Shown piece by piece: positions 1 to 7,749 of a stretch of DNA of 64,000 nucleotides. Origin of the DNA: CAYZED01 sp964477445. GTDB taxonomy: Bacteria; Bacillota; Clostridia; Lutisporales; Lutisporaceae. The DNA is taken from the NCBI GenBank assembly GCA_964477445.1, contig CAYZED010000005.1:1-64000 (forward strand), given 5' to 3'. Made by a program: the position numbers and the translations under genes. The notes under the pieces are model-generated. The model did not search any database. It saw only the letters and a list, made by a program, of their open reading frames with translations, and was not told the DNA's origin. Position 1 is the stretch's first letter. The number at the start of each line of letters is the position of its first letter.

Positions 1-420
1 TGGGTAGAAAGCGTAGAGGGAGAAGGAAGTAGTTTTTATTTTACCTGCGTTTTTGGAGCAATTGCAGTTCAGAATAATCCCGCAGAACAATCAATTGATA
101 TTCAGGTTAAAAATCAAAACAAAAATCAAAACAAAAATGAATTAAGGCTTCTTTTGGCTGAAGATAATGCAATAAGCAGAATAGTCGTAGAAAAGTTTTC
201 AAAAGGAAAAGGTTGGGCAATTACCGTGGTAGAAAATGGCGAAAAAGCTGTTCAAGCATTCCAGCAAATGAGTTTTGATATAATCTTTATTGCTATGACA
301 GCTTATGCGTTAAGGGATGATAGGGGAAAATGCATTCAAGCAGGAATGGATGATTACCTGTCAAAACCAATTGAAGCTAATGAATTTTTTGCAGTTGTTG
401 AGAGATGGACAAAAAAATAA
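1..420 (+). CDS. Hybrid sensor histidine kinase, 3' end only, receiver domain internally deleted
   Basis: The reading frame is open from base 1, so the gene begins outside the window. The first codons encode the end of a histidine kinase ATPase domain (WVESVEGEGSSFYF), nearly identical to the same segment of the kinases at 4929 and 18884. A receiver domain follows (LLLAEDNAISR, then the C-terminal GMDDYLSKP). Compared with the two paralogues, about 31 residues are missing between FDII and IAMTAYAL. This removes the LMDVQMP segment with the phospho-accepting aspartate and helix 3. The frame is kept. As read, the receiver cannot accept phosphate in the normal way. This is either a real in-frame deletion or an assembly collapse. 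An in-frame TTG at 154 is an internal codon, not the start. Confidence 0.8.
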   Translation, partial: WVESVEGEGSSFYFTCVFGAIAVQNNPAEQSIDIQVKNQNKNQNKNELRLLLAEDNAISRIVVEKFSKGKGWAITVVENGEKAVQAFQQMSFDIIFIAMTAYALRDDRGKCIQAGMDDYLSKPIEANEFFAVVERWTKK

Positions 421-484
421 ATACAAGTAAATAGAATGATTATAAACCACTGGGTGTTGTGATGACTGATGGTTTTCTAATATA

Positions 485-664
485 GTGAATAAAAATATGA
501 TTGACGCAGGATATTTAACCTATTTTGCTGCGACTGGCGATAGCGATGAAAGCTTGGAAATGCGTTATGAAGAAGTGAATATCTGGCTGACACAAAAGAT
601 GATGGCAGCATTATATAATGTCGCTGTCCAGCAATTAAACAGCATGTATAAAAAAACGAAATGA
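485..664 (+). pseudogene. RhuM-family N-terminal remnant
   Basis: The 363-base stretch between the kinase tail and the MerR gene holds one short frame (GTG 485 or ATG 497, stop 662-664; 55-59 residues). Its centre reads MRYEEVNIWLTQKMMAALY, which matches the start of virulence RhuM-like proteins (usually a short strand, then E-x-x-x-WLTQ-x-x-MA-x-LF/Y and a helix-turn-helix). RhuM proteins are around 300 residues, so only the N-terminus is left and the frame ends soon after the motif. No convincing ribosome binding site is visible. The assignment is from motif memory; nothing else is seen in 421-484 or 665-760. Confidence 0.5.
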
Positions 665-783
665 TACAGATTGTAGTATTTAAGTGGAGTATTCCAGCTT
701 TTGTATAGTGGTGGGATTATTCATTATTTTAGTGATATAATGTTTTATAAATAAGTTGTATTAAAATGTTTAGGAGCGTTTTT

Positions 784-1614
784 ATGAAGTTTAATAATCT
801 ATTTACAATTAGTGAATTTGCCTCTATTTTTAATGTCAGCAGAAAAACTCTACTCTATTACGCTAATGAAAAAATATTCGAACCTTACTTTACATCAGAA
901 AGTAATCATTATAGATATTATTCTATGGACCAATTAGCTTCTTTCGGGCAGATTCTCGCTTTAAAAGAAATGGAAATGAGCTTAGATTCAATCAAAAATT
1001 TTAATGCTAATAAAACTGTAACTATTTTTCATAGTTTATTACAGGAACAAAGTAACTTTGTTGAAAAAGAGATTAAAAAACTCAATGACATACAAGAAAA
1101 AATCCAGTTACAACTCTATGATCTTGAACTTTATTTTGAACACTCAAGTAAAAATACTCCATTTATTATTCAAACACCTCAGGATATTGGAATATATACT
1201 TCCCCTTATGGAACCGAACTAAATATTAGCAAGTTAGTAAATATTTACAAAACTACTTCAAACCATAAAAATTCAAGACAAATAGGATTTGGCGAAGTGA
1301 AATCTATTTCCAAAATTGGGAATGAAGATTATATTTCAGATAAAATATTTGTTCTAGATTATGACAGTGCAACAAAAAATGATGTTATTAAAAAAGGAAA
1401 CTATGTACATTTTTACCACTCTGGTTCATTTAAAAATGCAAAAAAATCTTTCCGAAAATTACATGAGTATATTAGAGAAAACCATTTGAATACACATGAC
1501 GAAGTTTATTTTTATTGTATTATAGGTCCGCATTGTTCTAACCATATTGAAGATTATGTTCTTAAGATATTTGTTAAATTAAAGGATGAAAATGAATATC
1601 CCAATAAAACTTAA
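784..1614 (+). CDS. MerR-family transcriptional regulator with effector-binding domain
   Basis: A protein of 276 residues. The N-terminus is a MerR winged helix-turn-helix (LFTISEFASIFNVSRKTLLYYANEKIFEP, with YRYYSMDQL closing the wing), then a helical linker (about residues 75-120, EKEIKKLNDIQEKIQ) that would form the antiparallel coiled coil of the dimer. The C-terminal ~150 residues resemble GyrI/BmrR-type small-molecule binding domains. The ATG at 784 is preferred over the upstream ATG at 766 because AGGAG at 772-776 lies seven bases before it. Proteins of this architecture activate drug or metabolite genes by untwisting a long promoter spacer. The next genes are the sulfatase maturase and sulfatase, but a link is only positional. 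Confidence 0.8.
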   Translation: MKFNNLFTISEFASIFNVSRKTLLYYANEKIFEPYFTSESNHYRYYSMDQLASFGQILALKEMEMSLDSIKNFNANKTVTIFHSLLQEQSNFVEKEIKKLNDIQEKIQLQLYDLELYFEHSSKNTPFIIQTPQDIGIYTSPYGTELNISKLVNIYKTTSNHKNSRQIGFGEVKSISKIGNEDYISDKIFVLDYDSATKNDVIKKGNYVHFYHSGSFKNAKKSFRKLHEYIRENHLNTHDEVYFYCIIGPHCSNHIEDYVLKIFVKLKDENEYPNKT

Positions 1615-1742
1615 TAATCTCTAATAGAATTGAATAAAAGACTATTGACTGTTACGTAGCTATACACTTTATAATTCACTTATCTAAGTAAAATAAATTT
1701 AAAGAGGTTTGTTTAGATTGAAAAAATTCACAAAACAATTAG

Positions 1743-1860
1743 ATTATTATGAAAATTGCCAGTGAAACAGGCAGACCTGTTATGAGACCACTTTTTTATG
1801 ATTTTGAATCAGATAATAATAGATATAATTTGTATTCGACACAGAAAAGGAGTGATATTA
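1743..1860 (+). pseudogene. Relic of a GH31 alpha-glucosidase/xylosidase
   Basis: In the leader of the maturase gene, the frame from ATG 1749 reads MKIASETGRPVMRPLFYDF. This is a strongly conserved segment of glycoside hydrolase family 31 enzymes (consensus roughly M-x-x-A-x-x-x-G-x-P-V-M-R-P-L-F-Y-D-F-P). A stop codon lies just upstream (1740-1742) and the similarity fades after about 25 residues, so only a shred of the former gene remains. It is probably the scar of a deletion that placed the sulfatase maturase next to a lost carbohydrate gene. No other GH31 sequence is seen nearby. Confidence 0.55.
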
Positions 1861-2976
1861 ATGCCATCTTTAAGTTTTTTAATTAAGCCAGCGTCCAGTT
1901 CATGTAATCTTAGATGTAAATATTGTTTTTATCACTCTCTTTCAAAGGATAGAATCGTTGAGTCTTATGGCATAATGTCTGAAAATACTCTTGAAAGTAT
2001 CGTAAAGAAAGCATTGATGGAGGCTAACCCCCAATGTACATTTGCTTTTCAAGGTGGGGAACCAACACTTGTAGGTCTTGGTTTCTACAAGAAATTTATT
2101 GAATTTGAGAAACAATATAATACGAGAAATATTAAAATAAACAATGTGTTTCAAACCAACGCTATATTTATTAATGAAGAGTGGGCTGAGTTTTTATATG
2201 ATAACAATTTTCTTGTAGGAGTGTCTCTTGATGGACCTAAAGATATAAATGATTTACATAGAATAGATGTTGAAGGAAAAAGCACTTTTAATAGAATAAT
2301 GAAATCTATTGCTATACTTGATAAATATAAAGTCGAATATAATGTGCTTTCAGTTGTAACGGCCAGTGTTGCGAGACACGGGAAGAAAGTATATGATTTT
2401 TACAAAGAAAAAGGATTTAAGTATTTTCAATTTATCCAATGTTTAGATCCTTTAAATGAACCATTTGGAAGCAATAAATATTCATTAACTCCAGAAATCT
2501 ATGGGGAATTCCTAAACGATATTTTTGACAAATGGTATAAAGATGTGTTAAAGGGAGATTATATAGATATAAGATACTTTAGTAACTTAATAAGTATGAT
2601 TGCAGGTAATAGACCTGAAGCTTGTGATATGAGCGGAATTTGTTCTTGTGGATATATTATTGAGGCTGATGGTGGCGTTTACCCATGCGATTTTTATGTT
2701 ATAGATAAATGGCTAATGGGAAATATAAATGATATGAACATAAGGGACTTGTTTTATTCTGAAGCTGCTCAGGATTTTATTAAGGTATCAGCTAATTTAG
2801 ATCATAAATGTAGAGAATGTAAATGGTTATACATTTGTAGAGGTGGATGTAGAAGACATAGGGAACCAATAGTAAATGGAGTACCATCAATTAATTATTT
2901 TTGTAAATCCTATGAGATGTTTTTTGAAAAATCTTACAGTAGATTAGTAACGTTAGCTAATAGATATTCTTTTTAG
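1861..2976 (+). CDS. Anaerobic sulfatase-maturating enzyme (radical SAM/SPASM)
   Basis: A 371-residue radical SAM enzyme that oxidises the active-site cysteine (or serine) of a sulfatase to formylglycine without oxygen. The N-terminus (IKPASSSCNLRCKYCFY) carries the C-x3-C-x2-C cluster motif, and FQGGEPTL is the usual glycine-rich motif. The C-terminal SPASM region supplies cysteines for two auxiliary clusters (CDMSGICSCGY, YPCDFY, CRECKWLYICRGGC, FCKSYE). The length agrees with characterised anSMEs (about 370). ATG 1861 follows AAAGGAGTG at good spacing; the longer frame from 1798 runs through the GH31 relic and is unlikely. The sulfatase starts 39 bases downstream and has a Cys-type motif, so enzyme and substrate form a pair. 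Confidence 0.92.
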   Translation: MPSLSFLIKPASSSCNLRCKYCFYHSLSKDRIVESYGIMSENTLESIVKKALMEANPQCTFAFQGGEPTLVGLGFYKKFIEFEKQYNTRNIKINNVFQTNAIFINEEWAEFLYDNNFLVGVSLDGPKDINDLHRIDVEGKSTFNRIMKSIAILDKYKVEYNVLSVVTASVARHGKKVYDFYKEKGFKYFQFIQCLDPLNEPFGSNKYSLTPEIYGEFLNDIFDKWYKDVLKGDYIDIRYFSNLISMIAGNRPEACDMSGICSCGYIIEADGGVYPCDFYVIDKWLMGNINDMNIRDLFYSEAAQDFIKVSANLDHKCRECKWLYICRGGCRRHREPIVNGVPSINYFCKSYEMFFEKSYSRLVTLANRYSF

Positions 2977-3015
2977 ATATTCACGAAGTTGTAATTATTA
3001 AAAGGGGTGAAATAA

Positions 3016-4614
3016 ATGAAATCAATTATGGTTATGTTTGATTCGTTAAATAGACATATGTTGCCACAGTATAGCAACTCTGATTATGAACTGCCTAATT
3101 TTAAAAGGCTAGGAGAAAAAACTGCAATATTTAATGAATCATTTGTTGGAAGTATGCCATGTATGCCTGCAAGAAGAGAATTGCATACTGGAAGATTAAA
3201 CTTTTTGCATAGAAGTTGGGGACCGATTGAGCCATTTGACGATTCTATGCCAGAGTTATTAAATCAAAATAATGTTTACTCACATCTTATCAGTGATCAT
3301 ATTCACTATTGGGAAGATGGGGGATCAACTTTTCATCAAAGATATAGTAGTTGGGAAATTGTTAGAGGACAGGAAAATGATAAATGGATTGGGTTAGTTA
3401 ATAAACCAAATTCTGATAAGGAATATGGCGTGTCAACACCAGAGCAAGAATCAAATAGAACGGTTATTAAGAATGAAGAAGATTTTCCTATTACAAAGAC
3501 CTTTGATTTGGCAATTGATTTTATTAATAGAAATGAAGATGCTGATAATTGGTTTTTACAAGTTGAAACTTTTGATCCACATGAACCATTTTATGCACCT
3601 GAAAAATATAAAAAAATTTTTGGAGCAAAAGGTAATAGTGATTGGCCAGATTATATTCATAAAAGTGAGATACCACCAGAAGAGAAAATTTGGTATGATG
3701 AAGAATTGGTTAAGCACTATAAGGCATTACTTACGATGTGTGATACAAATTTAGGCAAAATTTTAGATATAATGGATGAGAAGAATATGTGGGAAGATAC
3801 TATGCTTATTGTAAACACTGATCACGGTTTTCTATTAGGTGAACATGATTCTTTTGGAAAATGCTTTTTTCCTTTTTATAATCATATTGCTAATATACCA
3901 CTTTTTATTTGGGACCCACGTTCCAAAATTCAAGGAAAGTATAGAGAATCACTTGTACAAACAATAGATATAGCTCCAACAATTCTTGAATATTTTAATG
4001 TTGACATACCAAAGGACATGTTAGGAAAATCACTAAAAAATCGTATTAAAAATNNNNNNNNNNGTGTACGCATATGATGCATTTAGAAAAATGTATAATA
4101 TCAAAGAAAATCACAGTGAAAAAAACATGGATAATCCAGAAGAAAAGAAAGAAGTTGGTATTGCAAAAAAGATGAAGAAGCACATCAAGCACTTCTTTTT
4201 GGGTTGCATGGGGGTCATTTAAATATTACTGATGGCAAATATGTGTATATGAAAGCACCAATTAAAGGGAAAGAATTTTTTGAATATACATTAATGCCTA
4301 TGCATATGAATTGCCTATTTAGGGCTCATGAATTTCAGAATGCAGAATTAACGTCTGAATTTAAATTTACAAAAGATTTTCCTGTGATGAAATTGAAGGG
4401 TACATCTAACTGGTTCGAAACAGAAGATATTGATGTATATACAATGAAAGATGAGTTGTATAATGTTGAGTGCGATCCATTACAGAAAAACAACATAATT
4501 GAGGATACAGAAGTTGTCATGGAAATGAAAGAAAAATTGTTAATATTATTAAAAGTAAATGAAGCGCCAAAGGAATTATATGAAAGATATGGTTTAGAGA
4601 GAACGCTTTTCTAA
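3016..4614 (+). pseudogene. Type I sulfatase (Cys-type), broken by a gap and a frameshift
   Basis: The frame from ATG 3016 (ribosome site AAGGGG) encodes a sulfatase of the alkaline phosphatase superfamily. It has an early metal aspartate (MVMFDSLNRH), the formylglycine motif C-M-P-A-R followed by ELHTGR, and the second metal site NTDHGFLLGEHDSFGK. No signal peptide is seen, so the enzyme looks cytoplasmic. Ten N at 4054-4063 interrupt the gene and the frame differs across them. A second slip lies in the A6 run at 4165-4170: upstream KEVGIAKK continues as DEEAHQALLFGLHGGH one frame away, which needs one extra A. From there the C-terminus runs intact to 4614 (ITDGKYVYMKAP is typical). If the slips are sequence errors the product is about 530 residues. 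Its maturase is directly upstream. Confidence 0.8.
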
Positions 4615-4928
4615 GGCTTGCTAAGGCTTGGCAAGGGTATAATAAATGAGAATTGTTGTATTTTGGTCAGCAGACTGTTAAAATTTTTTCATGAGGATTT
4701 GCTCCTTTCTGGAGGTAAATTGTTTTGTTGCAAAAACATTGTACCAGAAAGTGTAGTAGGTCCTCAATTTTCATTTAACTTTACAAAACGAACTAAATGA
4801 TGCAAATGAAGCATTAAAAGTATTATCGAAAATATCACTAAAATAATATATAATATAAGAATATAACAATTCGCAATTAATGCAACAGACGCTTATATTT
4901 AAAGGAAAAAATGTAGATAGGAGGAATT
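4615..4928 (+). other. Intergenic stretch, no convincing gene
   Basis: Between the sulfatase and the hybrid kinase there are 314 bases. A 60-codon frame (4618-4800) has no ribosome site and no recognisable sequence. Short open pieces in other frames (for example QNELNDANEALKVLSKISLK ending near 4845) could be a scrap of an older gene but are not identifiable. Only the ribosome site of the kinase (TAGGAGG, near 4918) is clear. Confidence 0.5.
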
Positions 4929-7445
4929 ATGATGAGCAAGGACAAATGGCAGAAAATAGAATCGGTTGAGGGTATAAACTTGGACTTATATAAATCAATA
5001 ATAGAGAGCTCTCCTGCTGCATATGCCTATCACAAAATAATACTAGATGAAAATGATTGTCCTTGTGATTATGAATTTATTGAAGTGAATGCTTCCTTCG
5101 AAAACTTTTCTGGACTTAAGCGTTCAGATATTTTGGGTAAAAATATATCTGAAGTTTTACCGGATGTTATGAAGAGCGAGGTTAACTGGATTGAATACTA
5201 TGGGAATATAGCTATTAACGGTGTTAGTGAAGAATTCGAGCACTTTTCTAAAACCTTTAATCGTTGGTATAAAGCGAACGTATATTCTCCAAAAAAATAT
5301 TTTTTTATAACGCAGTTTATAGATATAACTATGGAAAAAGTTCAATTTTATGATATGAAAAGGTTGATTGAATTATCTGAAGACTTTTTACAGATAAATG
5401 AGCAAACAATTAATTATCAAAAAATAACAGATGATTTTTTAAGTATATGTGGTGCTAAATATTGTGCGTTTAATTTATTTGATGAAGAAGGAAAAAACTT
5501 TACTACCATGGCTATCTCTGGAAATAAAGGGATACTCAAAAAAGCTAATGATATGATTGGATTTAAAATAGAAGGGAAAAAATGGGAATATGATTTTGAA
5601 CGTGATAAAATAATTAAATCTGATATTATTACACGATTTAGTTCACTGAAGGAACTAACCGGTCAAGTTATCCCAGCCCCCATTATTTCTTTAATAGAAA
5701 AAACTTTCAATATTGGAGAAGTAATTTTAATAAAAATTCAAAAAAATAACATTATGATTGGCGATTTTTCTATAATGATGCCAAAAGGTAAAACCTTCAA
5801 TAAAGATAATGTAGCAGAAATATTCGTCAAGCAATTAGGAATGGTCATCACTCGTAATAGAGTAGAAAAATCGCTTGATAAAGAACGTAATAGGTTGACT
5901 AATGTACTTGAAGGTACTAATGTAGGCACCTGGGAATGGAATGTTCAAACAGATGAAACTTTAATTGATGAACGCTGGGCTGGAATTATCGGTTATACAC
6001 TTGCGGAGATATCTCTATTCAATACGGAAATTGTTTACCCAGAAGATATAAAAATATCCGAGGTTCAATTGAAGCAAGTTTTAGATAAAGAACTTGACTA
6101 TTATGATATTGAATTCCGCATGAAACACAAAGATGGCAGCTTAATTTGGGCACAGGATAGAGGAAAAGTAACGTCGTGGACAGCTGATGGAAAACCACTC
6201 ATAATGAGCGGTACACATACTGATATCACTGCTCGAAAACAAATTGAAGCAGAAATTGTAAAAGCAAAAGAAGAAGCAGAAGCTGCAAATGCTGCTAAAA
6301 GTCAATTTCTCTCAAACATGAGTCATGAAATAAGGACTCCTATGAATGGATTCATGGGAATGATTCAGCTCATGCAAACAACTGAACTTACAGAGGATCA
6401 ACAAGATTTCATGCGAATTGCCAACTCCTCAGCGGAGGGGCTTTTGGCTGTTATAAATGACATTCTCGATTACTCAAAAATAGAAGCGGGTAAAATGCCG
6501 ATCGAGAAAAAAACCTTTAATATTAGAAAGCTGATTAACGATACAATAGAGTTATTCAAAGTTTCTGCGAAGAGTGCTGGTTTGTTAATAGAAGCTTCCA
6601 TTGAAAAAGATATTCCAGATAACATCATAGGAGATTCATTTAGATTAAAACAGATTATTTCAAACCTAATAGGAAACGCAGTAAAGTTCACCCAAAATGG
6701 TAGTATAAACATAGTTGTCAAGGATATAAAAGGACAAAGGAACAATGAAATTAAATTGGAATTTGCAGTAAAAGATACAGGTATTGGCATATCGCTTGAT
6801 AAAGTTGATGTTCTTTTTAAAAGGTTTAGCCAAGTAGACAGCTCTAACACTCGTTTATATGGAGGAAGTGGACTTGGACTTTCCATATGCAAGGGATTAG
6901 TAGAGAAAATGGGTGGAGAAATCTGGGTAGAAAGCATAGAGGGAGAAGGAAGTAGCTTCTATTTTACGAGTATGTTCGAAAAGACTGTCGAGCAAATTGA
7001 TTACATAGAACCAGCAGCGGTAATGCATGTAAAAGAGCAAAGGGATATAAGTATTCTTCTCGTCGAAGATGATGCTGTAAGTAGAACAGTGATGGAGAAG
7101 TTTGCAGAGAGAAAAGGCTGGAAGGTTACGATTGCAGAAAATGGTAAGCAAGCGTTTGACATATTCAATCAAAATAGCTTTGATATAGTTCTTATGGATG
7201 TGCAAATGCCTGTTCTGAATGGCTATGAAACGACGCGCATCTTCAGGGGATTAGAAAGTTCAAAAGGGATACATACACCTATTATTGCGATAACAGCTTT
7301 TGCATTAAAAGGAGATAGGGAAAAGTGTCTTGAAGCGGGAATGGATGATTATTTATCAAAACCAGTTGATGTAAATGAGTTTTATGAAATGGTTGAAAAG
7401 TGGACAATTTACCAATCCAACAAAGAGTTTAGCAGTATAAGATGA
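4929..7445 (+). CDS. Hybrid sensor histidine kinase (PAS-GAF-PAS-HisKA-HATPase-REC)
   Basis: An 838-residue cytoplasmic sensor with no membrane segment. Order: PAS (about 20-130, FENFSGLKRSDILGKNISEVLP), a GAF-like region (about 140-305), PAS_3 (about 318-440, ending MSGTHTDITARKQ), a coiled linker, HisKA with phospho-histidine H466 (NMSHEIRTPMNG), HATPase with GLGLSICKGL, and a C-terminal receiver with phospho-acceptor D757 (LMDVQMP) and the lysine of YLSKP. The ribosome site GGAGG precedes ATG 4929. The ATPase and receiver regions are close copies of those at 1-420 and in the kinase at 18884, so the three are recent paralogues. No output regulator lies next to it; phosphate probably passes to a distant phosphotransfer protein. 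The signal is unknown. Confidence 0.93.
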   Translation: MMSKDKWQKIESVEGINLDLYKSIIESSPAAYAYHKIILDENDCPCDYEFIEVNASFENFSGLKRSDILGKNISEVLPDVMKSEVNWIEYYGNIAINGVSEEFEHFSKTFNRWYKANVYSPKKYFFITQFIDITMEKVQFYDMKRLIELSEDFLQINEQTINYQKITDDFLSICGAKYCAFNLFDEEGKNFTTMAISGNKGILKKANDMIGFKIEGKKWEYDFERDKIIKSDIITRFSSLKELTGQVIPAPIISLIEKTFNIGEVILIKIQKNNIMIGDFSIMMPKGKTFNKDNVAEIFVKQLGMVITRNRVEKSLDKERNRLTNVLEGTNVGTWEWNVQTDETLIDERWAGIIGYTLAEISLFNTEIVYPEDIKISEVQLKQVLDKELDYYDIEFRMKHKDGSLIWAQDRGKVTSWTADGKPLIMSGTHTDITARKQIEAEIVKAKEEAEAANAAKSQFLSNMSHEIRTPMNGFMGMIQLMQTTELTEDQQDFMRIANSSAEGLLAVINDILDYSKIEAGKMPIEKKTFNIRKLINDTIELFKVSAKSAGLLIEASIEKDIPDNIIGDSFRLKQIISNLIGNAVKFTQNGSINIVVKDIKGQRNNEIKLEFAVKDTGIGISLDKVDVLFKRFSQVDSSNTRLYGGSGLGLSICKGLVEKMGGEIWVESIEGEGSSFYFTSMFEKTVEQIDYIEPAAVMHVKEQRDISILLVEDDAVSRTVMEKFAERKGWKVTIAENGKQAFDIFNQNSFDIVLMDVQMPVLNGYETTRIFRGLESSKGIHTPIIAITAFALKGDREKCLEAGMDDYLSKPVDVNEFYEMVEKWTIYQSNKEFSSIR

Positions 7446-7555
7446 AAAAATAAGTAAAGCACAAAAAGGAAATCATTGCTCGAATAGGGAATGACTTGAC
7501 GAATCCATATTTTGTATGTTATCCTCTTTGTATCTCTTTGAACTGCATCTAAATA

Positions 7556-7646
7556 TACAGTACAAACTGAGCAGGCGATGAACTTTTAGATAAGTTCATG
7601 GGGCTGGGCCGAATGTGGCAGCAGGTGGAATGCAACCTGTGGGACA
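7556..7646 (+). ncRNA. NiCo riboswitch (czcD motif)
   Basis: The leader of the P-type ATPase holds the conserved parts of the Ni/Co riboswitch in order: GAGCAGGCGATG (7569-7580), a P2 stem (TGAAC...GTTCA), GGGGCTGGGCC (7600-7610), GCAGCAGGTGG (7618-7628) and GCAACCTGTGGGAC. These are the bases that form the four-way junction and metal pockets in the characterised czcD motif. Binding of Co2+ or Ni2+ would stabilise the aptamer and keep the overlapping terminator from forming, switching the exporter on. The motif was recognised by eye, without a covariance-model search. Confidence 0.85.
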
Positions 7647-7670
7647 GTAATTTGTTCCACGGGTTTTTTT
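7639..7670 (+). terminator. Intrinsic terminator of the NiCo riboswitch expression platform
   Basis: GTGGGACA (7639-7646) pairs with TGTTCCAC (7653-7660) with one G-U pair, followed by GGGTTTTTTT (7661-7670). The left arm overlaps the 3' strand of the aptamer, so aptamer folding and terminator folding exclude each other, as expected for an ON switch. Confidence 0.8.
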
Positions 7671-7749
7671 ATACCTATTTTCGAGCATATCTGAAGTAAG
7701 CAAAGACGCAGAGCTATCTTTTTAAATACACAAAACAGGAGGTACTTTC

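Noticed and set aside
4618..4800. 60-codon frame as a gene
   Set aside because: No ribosome site, no family resemblance and unlikely composition.
6470..7205. Long antisense frames inside the hybrid kinase
   Set aside because: They are opposite-strand shadows of a well-supported kinase gene, with no ribosome sites or domain motifs.
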